The notes under the pieces are model-generated. The model had not been told where the DNA came from. It saw only the letters and a program-made list of their open reading frames with translations, and did not search any database. Shown in pieces: positions 11,363 to 23,898 of a stretch of DNA of 64,000 bases (position 1 is the first letter of the stretch; every line of letters begins with the position of its first letter). The stretch is from Hysterium pulicare CBS 123377 (lineage: Eukaryota; Ascomycota; Dothideomycetes; Hysteriales; Hysteriaceae). The stretch lies in the NCBI GenBank assembly GCA_000467715.1, contig AJFK01000029.1, positions 1 through 64,000 of the forward strand, given 5' to 3'. The position numbers and the translations under genes were made by a program.

Positions 11363-12187
11363 ATTCGGGAAGATGTATTTGGCTTCATAGTGGGTATGCT
11401 CGTAAAAGCATCCTCATTGGCAGAAGCCACGGTATGCAGGAGAGATGGGAGTGAAGAGTGAAAGGCACTCGGTCCGGCTCGGGCTCCGCGCCAAGACCGT
11501 GGCCATCTGTACGTCCGAACATAGCTCGCGCCCCTCACATCGCAGAAGTCCATGTCTCCTGTAAGGATTCAGCTTTGGAGGCAAATACTCGTTAAATGTA
11601 TGTTGCGCATGCATATGATCGTCACTAACCAGGAAACTCTTCTGCCCTATTGATCCGGTGAACAGCTCCCAACGCCCATGGCGTACAGCCACTCGAGCCG
11701 CTCTCACAATGGATTAAACCCTGCAAGCAGTTACAGCTACCCCTGAATATTCACATTCAGCTCAGCTTTGCTTACCCTCCTATTCAGAAATGGGAAAAGC
11801 TACCAGCGCAGGCGCCTTTAGCCTTGTGGGGGCGGAAACGCATTCGATGCTTTTCAGCTACAACCAAGCCCAGTATATTATTCAGCTTTACCCTCCTTGT
11901 TCAAGTTATGTGTGATCTTTTCATCATCACATTCTCGATGTTTATGCTCGTATAATTTTGCTCGTCCCTAGTCTTTTCGTATCAGGTGATAACCACCAGC
12001 CCCAACCCATTTCCGACTTCCCCAAATTCGAGAACTCATCCCTTATAACTATTGAGGGGTGTCCTGGGTGACCACCTGATTTTGATGAATTTCGCAGAGG
12101 ACAAAGTAGCCGTGTAGAGTTCAACAAACGAATTTTTGGAGGCCACGTATATCACCCGGACAACGTATCACGTTTCTTCGCTTTGCA
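11363..12187. other. Divergent promoter region before the NLR-like gene
   Basis: 825 bp between the divergent adaptor-like gene and NLR-like gene. Short minus-strand frames near 11414-11707 are probably leader sequence. No protein family recognised. Confidence 0.4.
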
Positions 12188-15100
12188 ATGGCTGTCACAG
12201 TGCCGTTTGATACGGCCCCTAGTTTCGAAAAGGTAAACTGGGACAAGGCCCGTAAAATGTTCAAAGAGGGCCGGGTTGACAAGGATGATGCACGCAAGTT
12301 GGACGAATTTTTGAGGGATACATCGACGCCTCAGGAAGCCAAAGATGCGTGCAAAGCCATGCAGAAGAAAGCGGGCTCTGAATACAGCCCCATGTTGGGT
12401 GGCATCCTAGTCAGTATTTCTTTCCAAGCCCCCCCTTCCTTACTACTGCGACTTACTACGAGAAGAGTATCCAAAGCTCATGTACTAATAGGGTGTAGGA
12501 GAAAATAGATATAGCTATGTCCGTAGGCGACCTGGCTATCAAGAGCGCGCCCGAGAGCGTTGGTCTTGCATGGATGGGGATCAGACTGTGTCTTCACTCT
12601 GTGGCCGACGATTTTGCAACTTTCAGTATCTTCGGAGCAGCTTGCCAGGACATAGTTGGAATCATGATATCTTGTTCCGTTTTCGGTCGAATGTACGGCA
12701 TTCCTAGAGGTCCAGAGAGTTTCCAAGAGATCCACTCTCAAGTTGTGGATAGGATACCAAAGATCTATCACGAAATTTTGGATTTCTCGTTCTCAGTCAA
12801 AAAGTACATGTCAAGGAACAAACTTGTTCGTATTGGCAAAGGTCTTATTTCACAAGCGTCGGCAAAGTTCTCGGGAAAGATCAAGTCAATCAAGGACCAT
12901 GACAAAGATATGGCCGAATTTGCAAGGAGAGCTAGCGAGCAACTTAATGACCATTACCAGCAAGTTGGTTTGGAGAAGCAGGATGCAATGATGCTGTCCT
13001 TATCCGACATGAAACAGCAGATGGAATCGTCAAGGAAGATGGGCGACAAAGTCTTGGACATGCTCACGGTGTTCCAGTTAGAATTGAAGAAAAAAAGAGA
13101 CAAGACGCCGCTTGAAATCGCCCTCGAGAACTTTGATGCCAACTGGACACAGCTTGATGCTAACAACGATCAGAAATCACTCCTAGAAGTCAAGATTGCG
13201 AAACGAGCTCCGCCCAAGACGTGCACCTGGATCTTTGAGAACAACGAATACAAACGCTGGCTCGAGCATGAAGAGAACAGTCTTCTATGGGTTTCGGGTG
13301 GAGGTGGCCTAGGAAAATCTATTCTGATGTCCGTCATCATTCAAGAACTACAAACACAGTCTTCCGATACTGGTGCGATTGTTCAGTTTTTCTTCTGCAA
13401 CGCCGGAGACGACACGACTAAATCGACAGAGCGGATATTAAAAAATATAATCGCCCAGTTATACCAACCTACCAAGAACATGCCCCTGGATGTACTCGAA
13501 AAAGCCAACAAGATTGTGTCCAGCTTCTTGAAGAAGAAAGCCGAGTCCGGCAAGTCAGCAGATTCTAAGAAGGACATGATCAGCTTTGCTCCAGCGTATC
13601 GCGCACTAGTGGAAATTCTGGAAAAGCCGTCCTTTCTTGTACTCGACGCCCTCGATGAGTGCGGCGATCGAGAGACCCAAGGACTGGTCAGCTCCATACG
13701 GGACATTGTCAAAGAACCTGGTCTTGCCATTAAGGTCCTTGTATGCAGTCGGGAGGAGGCAGATCTTGCCAGTGACCTCAGCACATTTTCGAAGGTAAAA
13801 GTTGAAGAGTGTAACGCGGAAGATATAAAACGAAGTGCCGAATTCGAGTTGGCTAAATTACCAGGCTGGACTCCCGGGGAACGTGAGATGGCATGCAACA
13901 AGATTGTTGAAAAGGCAGGGAGTTTCTACCGATATATTGACCTTGCCGTCGAATTTCTCAAACAGCCCTGGCGAAGACCGTTGCAGAATCATCTTGAAAA
14001 ACTTCCCAAAGGCCTAGAAGCTTTTTACGGCGAGATAGTCCGCAAGACTGACCCTGTTTATGCTGATCTTCTCAAGACTTGCTTAACGTGGACAATCCTA
14101 GCCGATGGACAGATCAAAGTGAGTGAAGTGCTTGATGCATACTCTAGGACATACACCGCGGAGCTCGATTTTGAGTTTGATGATATTCCATCTGCAGATG
14201 AGGTCATTGGAGAGGATCTGCATGTTAAGCAAATTCGCATAGCAGGTTCTGCTTTGCTCGAGGTGGACTCAAAGTCAAGGGCAATCCAACTTCGCCATAA
14301 CACAGTAGCGGACTACTTTCTCACAGCGCAACCGAACGAGTCTGAAAGGGCATTGAGCCAATCAACTCAATGCGAATGCGAATATTGCAAGGCTAATCGC
14401 GCAACGGTTGAGCCTTTTACCGTAAACAAAAGCCGAGGTCATTTGCATATAGCAAAAACGATTTGTAAGTACTAGAGCGGGTCTTAGTGAATCGAATATC
14501 GAACTGATGTGATGAGTAGTGCGTCATTTAAACAACAAAGCCTTTAGGTCTAGATACCTTGTTCCGTTCGAGAAGACAACCGTTCCAGAAAATGTCGCCG
14601 AGGACCCAAAATCTGATACCGAATCCACCAAGGAGGACCAGGAAAATCCTGCTGCGCCCAACGATCAGTCTGAAGTGGCAGACTCACAGAACTGTGCATT
14701 AATATCGTCCACTGGCATTGATACAACGGGCAGTGCAGCTACGTCATCAATTCCGCTTTCGGAGTCTAATCTGTCGGATGACACTGAGAATGGTGTACCC
14801 AACACTGAATTCAACAAGGGTCTTTCACAGGGGAATGATCTAGAACAAGCTAAGACAACGGAAGAAAGCAAGGAAGAAGACGAACCTGACGATGGATCTG
14901 ACACTGATAGTGATGCTGGCGTGGACACGAGCGAGTCACCTTATGAGTGGAAACCTCCACCCGACCCTTCAGAGAACTATAGGTACGAGGTGAATTACCT
15001 TCATCACCATCTGACAAGAGTCGAGGAGCTTTGGGATTCCGAGGATCGTCGTGACCCTGACTGGGCGGAATTCGAAGCTTTACGAGCTGATTTTTTCCAA

Positions 15101-17784
15101 AACGACTCAACCGCCTTTCGGTCGTGGATCAACCTGCGAAAGCAGACTGTGATGAGTGAACTCTACTGGGTCACTGATAGCCTTAGCGTCCATCCCATCC
15201 ACCTGGCCGCTCGATACGGCTTGTTCACTCTTGCAGAGAAGATGATAAAGAGCCAAGTCGATTTAACCGTACTTACGGACGAAGGCTTGTCACCATTCTT
15301 CTATGCTATAGAATACTATGGGAGCTTGGATTCCGAGGAAAAATGGAGAGGCCTCAAACTACTGAAACTATTCCTGGACGCAGGATCCGATCCGAACGAA
15401 ATCAGCGAGAAGAGTCCATGGCTAGGCACACCGTTCATTTATTTACTTCGCCAGGATCCCAAGATCGATGTGATACGTTTGCTCTTAGAAAACGGGGCGA
15501 ATGCAGCTTTTGTTGGGGAGTCGAAAAGAAACATTTTACACGACGCTGCCTGGTCTCTAGAGCCAAGCGACGTCGATGTATTGCACGCGTTGATCGATGC
15601 AGGGGCCGACCCAAACGCCAAAGACGCATCAGGAGAGACACCTCTACATTATCTAGCGCGAAGGCAAGACACACCAATTGAAATTATGAAGGCGTTAATC
15701 GAACGTGGAAGTGATCCAAACGCGGAAGATGAATGCTCACAGCGTAAGTAAATGTTATACAGAAACACATTCCACAAGTCACTTACTAGAAGAAGGACCC
15801 CTCTATGAAATTGCGTTTGGGGGTAACTTCAAGGCCGCTGAAGTCTTAGTTGAGGCGAAAGCAGACGTTTTGGATGATGATGTAAGATACCTAGTTGATC
15901 CTGTATACTTCGGTGCTTGATCTAATTGCCTTTCTAATTAGCTTGACAAGCGGACAGCTCTGCATATGGCATGTGAATATGGGCATTCAGATATTGCTTG
16001 GCTTCTCATTGAACACGGTATGTCTATTTTTTCAGTCCTTTTCTATCAAACATATCTTGACATCTGTCAAATATGTCTTAAAAACCTACTGATTTGGGTT
16101 GAAAAAAGGTGCCCGAATTGCAGATGTCGACAAGGATGGCCGTACGGCATTTTATTTAGCTTGTCAGCACAAATCAGACGAAACGGCCCTCTTCCTGATT
16201 GATAAACTGGACTCCAAAGACCACGGAGTTTTCACTCAGCCAACCTCAGCCGGCAAGTCCCCTTTGAGGAAGGCAGCAGCAAGGGGACACAAGAAGATTG
16301 TCGAGGCGTTGTATAACAAGCTTGATTGTGACCCTTCTTCCCTCACAACCAAAGACTCGAAAGTCCATCAGACTCCTTTACACGCGGCGGCGTTCAACGG
16401 ACACAAAAGCGTTGTGCAGTTCTTAATCAACAATACCGAAACATATCCTCAGGACAAGAATGGGCAAACGCCGCTACGGTATTGCTTCAACGGATGGACA
16501 GAATCAAAGTCAGAGGCATATGAAGCCATTGCTTTAGAGTTGATCGATAGCGATTCGGGCGTTGTTGGCCAGGATAACGAGATTCTGAGTATTGCTGCAA
16601 TGAAAGGAAACCTGCCAGTGATTCGAAAGTTATTAGACGCAGGTTGCAGTACGATGACAAAAGATGAACATGGCTGGTCACCCTTACAGCTCGCACTGCA
16701 GTACGGTCATACGGAGGCAGCTGATGTGCTTGCCAAGCATCGAGCTATTGTCGGTCTTCGGCCGAGCAAGCTCACGAGCACACTCCCAAGGCTCATGCGT
16801 ATATCTGAAGACGGATTGGAAGTGACACGCTCTATTGGCCGTGAGTTTTAAACTAGGATGCTAGAATGATCTATACTGACCTTCATCTTGTAGCAACTGG
16901 TACGGAGGCGGCAGTTCTGAGCGACCATCCTATTCCTGCTGGACTAGATAGCTATTACTATGAAATTGAAGTTGTGGCACCAGAGCTTGAAAAGCCTCCG
17001 TAAGTAGCCCTCCGCAGATTTCCTCCGGTAGCTTGATGAAGTGCTCATATCTTCCTAGTGAGGTTGCTTTCGGGCTTTGCCATCGGCCGACTCACCTTAA
17101 AGGGTGGCTTCCTGGCAGAAGCTACCCTAATCCGAGTGTCCTGAGCTGGGGATATCATGGAGATGACGGCTGGCTAGGCTGTAATCCTAGAGAGCCTGAC
17201 AGTGCCTACAACACTTCCTCAGAATACGGTCATGGAGACATCGTAGGCTGCGGATTCGATTTCAAGAACAAGTCTATCTTCTTCGTACGAAACGGAGCCC
17301 TCATGAAGACCAGTAAGAGCGGTAATACTGATGAGCGTGAGTCATTGTCATCTTTTTACATTACTCCTATCTCTAGATTCAGCATTTCTTTCTATCCTCG
17401 ATCATGATTATCTTTGCCCTTCTTTTAAACAGCACTAATTTCCCTCGTGCAGTTACATACTACTCCTCCACGAACGTCAAAGGCCGCCTCTATCTAGCCC
17501 TTGGTATTAGTTCTAATCCAGAGACTCCCATCACTGTCCGCGCGAACTTTGGAAATGATATCGTCGGCAAGCCCTTCAAATGGGAGCCAGCTAATACCAG
17601 CGATGATTATGGGATTGCATACGTAGCGAAAGAGGAAGAGGAACTCACTAAAGGTAATGTTGTTCAAGATGAAGGGAAAGAGAACGGGAGGACGAGCGGC
17701 GATGCTGTAGCGACTGCTATTGGGACGGAAGAAGGTAATATGAAGATTGAAGTTCAGGTCGGAGTTGGACTGGCTGCGACTTAA
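12188..17784 (+). CDS. NACHT-ankyrin-SPRY NLR-like STAND protein
   Basis: Predicted 1,675-residue signal-transduction ATPase. Nine exons join in phase: 12188-12409, 12499-14464, 14520-15743, 15790-15881, 15942-16017, 16109-16840, 16894-16999, 17059-17336, 17453-17784. After a short charged first exon comes a helical N-terminal domain (SVGLAWMGIRLCLHSV) of the type that precedes fungal NACHT domains; I cannot assign its subclass. NACHT: Walker A GGGGLGKS at about 341-348, Walker B FLVLDALDECGD at about 452-463, winged-helix-like part ending IQLRHNTVADYFL. An acidic linker follows, then at least eight ankyrin repeats at about 950-1430 (for example RTALHMACEYGHSDIAWLLI). The C-terminus, about 1440-1620, is a SPRY domain: SYYYEIEV, VAFGLCHRP, GDIVGCGFDFKNKSIFFVRNG, LYLALGI. 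Fungal NLRs act in allorecognition and probably immunity; a ligand-sensing role for ANK-SPRY is inference. Confidence 0.88.
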
Positions 17785-19193
17785 GCTTTGAGTGTCTATC
17801 TGGGTTCTCGTATATTGGGCAAGTTTACCTGTGTGCTATATCTCCTACCCTAGCTTCTCTTTTTCTATCCTTACTCCAAAGATTGATTAAGCGAATAATT
17901 ACCGGATACGCTTACAGTATTGACATTCATTTAGCCACTGGTTTGTAGACTAAATGTGATCTGCGCCCGGATGGAAAGGGCCCCCGACTCACAGTACAAA
18001 CACCAGACTAGCTTCGCACGGGACTTGCACAGGATTGGAACCCACACTTCTGTATCGGGGTTGTCAAATGTTCGGAAAAGCATCTTCCTTCTTAGAGCGA
18101 AAACCTTCTAGCTGATGTTTACAACAGGCTATCAAATATCTTTTCAGCATTGCTAACCTCATCTTTATAATTGCATCATGCATGGCCCCCAAGGACCATG
18201 CTTCCTCAAAAACAATTGGAATTGTCGAGATGAGAGTCGTGAATGAGGATAATATAGATCTTGATACAGCATCCTTTGATACCCTTACATATGATTAGAA
18301 GTAGCTTTGGCACATTTGAGGTATCGCAAGGGTAGACCGTAAACGGAGCAGAACTATTTTGAGTTGCGAAATCCGACTGCAGGAAGCAATTAGTGGTCAT
18401 CAGAAATGGCTTGGGGAGCTATGATTGGCCTGGCAGGGCAGCGCCTTCCGTTCCAGACTGACAATCTTCAGTCAACCCGTGATCTTTTAACACTCACTCT
18501 ACCCATTCATACATCTACGCATGCTGTTGTAACAGAAACCATAACAGTCGCTCTCTGTTGATATTACCAATGCTTTCTACCTTTCCCGCCAGCTCCGCGC
18601 TTAATTAGCATGTCTCTTCATTCAGGTAAGTTCCTAAGTCTTTAAGGGTGGCCTTTCCTCCATTAGATTTCTGATGACAATCTCCTCTAACGCCTCTAGC
18701 ACCTTAGTATCTTTTTCCATTTGTAGCCGATGTCTGCTCTTCTTCATTGATCCGAAAGTCTTCTTCTTGTCCAAATACACCCTCAATGCCGACTTTCCCG
18801 CCATCCTCTTCTCCCCATTATTGTCTCTTCCGCCCCTCTTACGGAATGTGTAACACTGTAGACATATTCTACAGTTCAGCCCCTTGACGAAATTTCATCC
18901 TGATGCATTCTCTAGGTATCTGTTGTTACATGCCGGCACTTTGCATTTCGTGCCAATTGGGGGATAGGGGAAATGTGACGGGTCTCTTCTACTGAAGTCG
19001 GTAGGAAGCTGGTTGAACTTTTCAAACCACAAAGCACAGTTAATTCATGCTTTCCATTCATTCCAAGAAGACGTCTCTGCCATTCATGAGTATCAGATGT
19101 TGAAGGACATCCCGGGTTGGGACATCTCCCTTGCCATTCGGATGGCGTTACTCCATACTCACCTGAGTACTCCTGCAAGTCACGCCTGGTTTC
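17785..19193. other. Gene-poor stretch after the NLR-like gene
   Basis: 1.4 kb with no recognisable gene. It contains the 3' end of the NLR-like transcript and long pyrimidine-rich segments at 18540-18840. Small minus-strand frames (18912-19178) have no family resemblance and probably represent the region downstream of the orphan zinc-finger exon. Confidence 0.4.
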
Positions 19194-19346
19194 TTACGCG
19201 GCTGGTACTCTAGTGGTGCTTTCTTCAGCCCCAGGGTGATAAGCTCGATATTGCTTGCAGGCGTCGCAACCGCGTTCATAGGTGATAGGGTGTCGATGCC
19301 ATTGAAGACTTCTCTTTGCTCCGCAATTACCACAGACGAATTTGTC
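19194..19346 (-). pseudogene. Orphan GATA-type zinc-finger coding fragment
   Basis: On the minus strand a 50-codon stretch ending in TAA encodes one GATA-like finger. It reads FVCGNCGAKRSLQWHRHP, then ITYERGCDACKQYRAYHPG. The spacing is C-x2-C-x18-C-x2-C, as in the longer-loop fungal GATA class, with the Trp and the Cys-Asp-Ala-Cys second half in place. A stop lies just upstream in the same frame, and an AAG acceptor at the frame start would fit a phase-2 junction. Only about 285 bp separate it from the GCP5 stop, and no ATG-led exon there joins in phase. It may be the last exon of a very small gene, or a relic of a GATA factor. Function unknown. Confidence 0.45.
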
Positions 19347-19630
19347 GCTTCATTTTCTTGAACACTCATCTCTAAATAGCTTACGCTCATCGAGAACCGT
19401 TGCAGTAACGTTTGTGTCCAAGTCTCCTTTACCTAGACAATTTGAGGAGTTTCCCAGAATAATCTTCTCAGCTAGGCCTGCCACATTGTACAACAGAAGA
19501 GCTCGGACTTTAGCAGTATGCCCAGAGTCTTCGTATGTGCCAAAGTAATATGAAAAGGTTGCTTCCGCAAAATAGTAATAAGGTCAATCAATTATTCTAC
19601 TCTTTACACTTCTTTTTTACTTATAAATAG

Positions 19631-22328
19631 TCACGCTCTTCCCTTCGTCCCATCCCACTCCAACCGCTCTGCCAACATCTCCCAACAAGCTTCGCCACCC
19701 GCCCGACTTACACTCCTTAGCCCGGCTGCGACAAAGGGTACCAGACGCTCAAATTGATCTCGTATACGGGTGAGGTTTTCAGAGAACGAGAGTTCGTTAG
19801 AAGTGGTGTCCTCCGCATCGGCGTCATAGTCATCGTCTATATCATCATCTGAGGAGTCATTCTCGATGACGGTGGGTATGACACTTCGTCGGCGGCTCTT
19901 TTGCGGTCGAAGTTTCTTCGATGGAGTGGGTTTGAAAGGGGAAGCGGGTTTCTTTTCCGTGGTTAAAGGTGCATGGATATCTGCGAATAGTACACCAAGA
20001 TCAAGTAGTGAGATGATGGCGGAATGAATAGGTGTCAGGTTCTTCGACAAGAGGCACTGGTCCATCAATCGTTGGATATATTTCGCATGGTTATCGGCCA
20101 TTGCGTCGATGTCGTCTGCTTTTGTTAGTCGCTCAATCAGTTCAGCGGTCAGGGGAGCAAAAACTGTTTCGGTTAGGTAGAAGCGGAGAATGTCTGTGAA
20201 CCAGATGAGGCGGTAACGGAGCTTGTAGCTAAGCTGTGTAAGGCTATGGTCCTTCGCTTTTGGTATGTTGCCCCAGTCAACGTTTTGTATTAGGTATTTC
20301 GAGCGGTAAACTTGGAGGAGGACGGTGAAGGCTCGCTGGTAAGTTTGAATGGAGGGTCTTTGTATAATGTTTTGTATTGACCAGGGCATCTGCTCGAATT
20401 AGTTATTGGAATCGATGAAGTCTAAGGGAGCTACTCACTGTATAGTCAATCGACACTGCGGTCAGATTCTTAACCGATCGTCCACTATGCTTTGGCTTAC
20501 TGGTACGGATAACGACCTTCTCTGCATCTGAAGGGCCCAAAGCAGAAGAAAAAACACTGTGGGCTAGTTCGGTGAGAAGGAAGCGATCATTCCAACCAGC
20601 ACGTCGTGTGTCCATCCTATCGAACATGACGTCTGCAAAATCTTGAAAGAGAGATCCATCGGCAGCGAAAAATATGTGCTTGAAAGCATTCAATGTTCGC
20701 CATAACCCGCATTCTGAATATAGTTGCTCACGTAGAACAGTGGATGCACGCGAATATTTACTCCTTATCCAGTTCTCGAATGCAGCTTCAAAGAGCTCGG
20801 CGAAAGGTGAGAGAATCAATTCCGTACCACTCCCACAGACCGTTTCAAAGTCCAATCGGGGTTCAGGATCAGAAGTACCGACAATGTGCTGCCGAATTCC
20901 AAGCTCTTTGAGGAAAACAACGCTTTTTCCGGTATTAAAGATCTTGAGAGCAGCGGGTTGAAGGAAACTCGGAGAGTACAGTGCATTATCCTTGCGCCGA
21001 CGAAGCGCAAATCGGTCATGCCATAACGAAGCAGCTTCACTACCCTTATCGTTCTCGAAGACAAAGAATGTTTCGTCATATGCTCCGAGCTCCCCATACT
21101 CCATCCATTTCCTGATAGGCCTTAGGTAAGTTTTAAGGCAATCGAAGAAGGTTTTGGCGAAATATTCAAAGATGTCTTTTTCTCCAGTCATTTGGGCTAT
21201 GTTGATCTGGCCGAATAGAGCTTCTAAATGAATGAATGGATTGGCCACCAATGAGGGTTCGGTTTCAGCAACAACATCGGCCAATCGAAGTATTGATATG
21301 GACATCTTTCTAACTTCATTGTGGACTTCTAGAAGGCTGACTGCTATGGCAGTATCAGGGACTAGATACTGTTGCTGAAGTCCGGCGAGATATCGATCGA
21401 ACTCTGTGAGTCGTGTCCTCACAGTGGCTTCAAATGTCTGCACAAGAGATACTGAAGATGTATTGGTTGTCCATTGCCGCAGTTTATACAAACGCGAGCC
21501 TATTTCCGCGAGTTTGGAGAGTAGATGGCTCATCGTCCGTGGAATAACATGGCTTATGGTGAATCCGTCATTGACGTGGACCTTTTGACTTCCCCGGTCC
21601 ATAACAAAAAGGGATGTGCGGAGACCTGCGAGCATGAATAGAGTCTCTCTAATGGCCTGTAATTCCGTAATATCAGCTTTTTCAGATCCCGAATCCGTCG
21701 AATCCTTCCAGAATTGGGCGGTTTCGATTTCCTCGAGAGCTCCATCGTCCACAGGAAGAACATAATATTGAGGGTCAATGGCCACATCCTCTTCATTCAC
21801 ACTAGATGGCGGTGTTACTTCGAATCTTTCTGTTTTTCCTTTCCCCCTGCGGCTTTTCTCGTCCTGCGAAGACTCCGCTGCATAATCAATGTCGTCCCAA
21901 ATGCCCTCTTCATCGAGTGGATCATCAGCAATGATCTCCGCCCAAGTCAAAGGCGGAGGAGATTCTGGTGGTTTCAAGGCTTCTAAGTCTTCCAAACTCG
22001 AATGCTCAACAGGCCGATCCGATAGTTGGAGTAGCAAAAACAAGAATTCCGGTGTCCATTTCTCTGATTTGCTGGATAGCTCTTTACGGCGTTCCTGAAG
22101 AGCATCGGCTAGATCGTCTCGATTCAGGACCCGAAACTTCTCGTCGAGGCCATCAAAGGTGGTTTGGACATCGAACTGATTTGTACGAGCGTAATGATGC
22201 GCTCTGAGTCCTCTGGTTGCAAGGTCCTTAGCATGTTTAAAGGTCTTGGAATTAGTGGTTGCGGAGAAGTTGGTGATTGAAAGAATAAGTTCATCAGTTA
22301 AGGCTCCAATTCGAGCATTCTGAGCCAT
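19631..22328 (-). CDS. Gamma-tubulin complex component GCP5-like (Spc97/Spc98 family)
   Basis: Component of the gamma-tubulin ring complex that nucleates microtubules at the spindle pole body. Two exons, 22328-20439 and 20389-19631, join in phase 0 across a 49-nt intron (GTGAGT...GCAG), giving 882 residues. The start is the ATG of MAQNARIGALTDELI; the frame extends 5' only through a GTG. GCP features: RETLFMLAGLRTSLF, PFIHLEALFGQINIA, YLRPIRKWMEYGELG followed by FFVFEND, and the C-terminal domain IQRPSIQTYQRAFTVLLQVYR with SYKLRYRLIWFTDILRFYL. The linker ESSQDEKSRRGKGKTERFEV is disordered, and a further acidic loop near the C-terminus (ENDSSDDDIDDDYDADAED) is a typical fungal insertion. It is assigned to GCP5 (Mod21-like) rather than GCP2/3/4/6 from overall resemblance, which is less certain than the family. 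It shares a 198-bp promoter with the divergent mannosyltransferase gene. Confidence 0.85.
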
Positions 22329-22526
22329 ACTTTGCTCGTGAATGAATTTTCCACAGTCGATATCAAAGTCTCTCACATAATGGAATGTTGAAATGTCCCT
22401 AAGTTTGACGCGTTTGATGGAAGACGCGCTTCGGAAAAACGTTAACCCCGATTACGTCTCCCATCCCAAAAGTTCACCAGGAGTTTCAGGGAGAGGCTCA
22501 ACCAACTCCCTTTTACTATCCTCGCC
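22329..22526. promoter_or_regulatory. Bidirectional promoter, GCP5-like/KTR, with ACGCGT element
   Basis: Only 198 bp separate the two divergent start codons. An ACGCGT hexamer lies at 22408-22413 with a second ACGCG-like site (GACGCGC) 18 bp away. ACGCGT is the MCB element bound by MBF at G1/S in yeasts, which would suit a spindle-pole gene; its function here is inferred. Confidence 0.35.
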
Positions 22527-23898
22527 ATGGCTTTACCGAAGAGCATGCGGCTAGTTGCCGCTGTAACTCTTTGTCTTTTCTTCTATATGGTTCTCCAGAT
22601 TTTCAAAGCTCCTTCTGAATTAAAGGCTCCAGAGTCGCCGACCAAAATGAAGGAATGGGCACACGACCCGCAATTAGATCGTATGTCTCCGCAAGAATTT
22701 ACAGTGTTCGCACATACTGATATTGGTAGCATCTGGCGAACCTCAAGAGCCCTTACGAAGAGTGGAAGGCGATAATTACAATCCGGACAATCCGAATTCT
22801 GCACGCATCAACGCTACCATATTATCTCTTGTACGAAATGAGGAGTTAGATGACATGTTGCAGTCAATGCGGGATCTAGAAAGGACATGGAATCATAAAT
22901 TCAACTACCCATGGACGTTTTTCAACGACAAACCCTTCTCAGAAGAATTCAAGAAGCGAACTCGAGCAGCCACGAAAGCAGAAGTCCGATACGGTATCAC
23001 ATCCCCCACAACCCTCCAATTGATCATATCAAGACACCATAACTGACGCTCTCCCCTCGACTCACAGAAATCGTTCCCAAAGAACACTGGGACATACCCA
23101 GCTGGATAAACATGGATCTCTTCCAAGAATCCGTCTCGCTCTTAACCGAACAAAAAGTCCAATACATGCCCAAAATCTCCTACCACCAAATGTGCCGCTG
23201 GAACAGCGGCATGTTCGTGCACCACCCGGCTCTCGCAAACACCCGCTACTACTGGCGCGTCGAGCCCAAAGTGCACTTCTTCTGCGACGTCGATTACGAC
23301 GTTTTCCGCTGGATGGCCGACCACAACAAAACCTACGGCTTCAACATCAACATCTACGACTCTCCGGAATCAGTCGCAACGCTGTGGCCCGAGACTCGGA
23401 AGTTCATCGCTGATAATGCGAATTATTTAAACCCCAATAACGCTATTGATTGGCTGCAGGATAAGGACAGGAGACCGAGCCATAATGCGAAAGCGCACGG
23501 CTACTCGACCTGCCATTTCTGGTCGAATTTCGAGATCGGCGATATGGAGTTTTGGCGCTCGAAGGCGTATCAGGATTACTTTGATCATCTGGACAGAGCG
23601 GGTGGCTTCTTTTATGAGAGGTGGGGTGATGCGCCTGTTCATTCAATCGCTCTAGGTCTCTTCGAGGATAAGAGTAAGATTCATTGGTATGTTACCCGTC
23701 CCTAAACAATCTCATCCAAACGCAAGCTAACGCTTAAGTAGGTTCCGCGATATAGGCTACCAACACATCCCCTTCTTCAACTGCCCCAACAACCCCAAAT
23801 GCTCCGGCTGCGTCACGGGCCGCTTCACAGACGGCGAAAAGTTCCTGTTCGAGGAAGATTGTAGACCGAATTGGTTTAAATATGTTGGCATGGATTAA
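22527..23898 (+). CDS. KRE2/KTR-family alpha-1,2-mannosyltransferase (GT15)
   Basis: Type II Golgi membrane enzyme that adds alpha-1,2-mannose to N- and O-linked glycans. Four exons (22527-22680, 22730-22993, 23068-23686, 23742-23898) join in phase and give 397 residues. A short cytoplasmic tail MALPKSMR precedes a single membrane anchor at about residues 9-26 (LVAAVTLCLFFYMVLQIF). Catalytic-domain signatures of GT15: NATILSLVRNEELDDMLQSM, WTFFNDKPFSEEF, MCRWNSGMFVHHP, VEPKVHFFCDVDYDVFRWM (substrate-binding EPxV), CHFWSNFEIGDMEFWRS (region of the nucleophilic Glu), GGFFYERWGDAPVHSIA, and the Cys-rich end NCPNNPKCSGC. Length and motifs look complete. The exact KTR paralogue cannot be decided. 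Confidence 0.92.

Noticed and set aside
18000-18070. Possible tRNA B-box (GGTTCCAATCC on the minus strand)
   Set aside because: The flanking bases do not form a T stem and no acceptor stem or A box is found.
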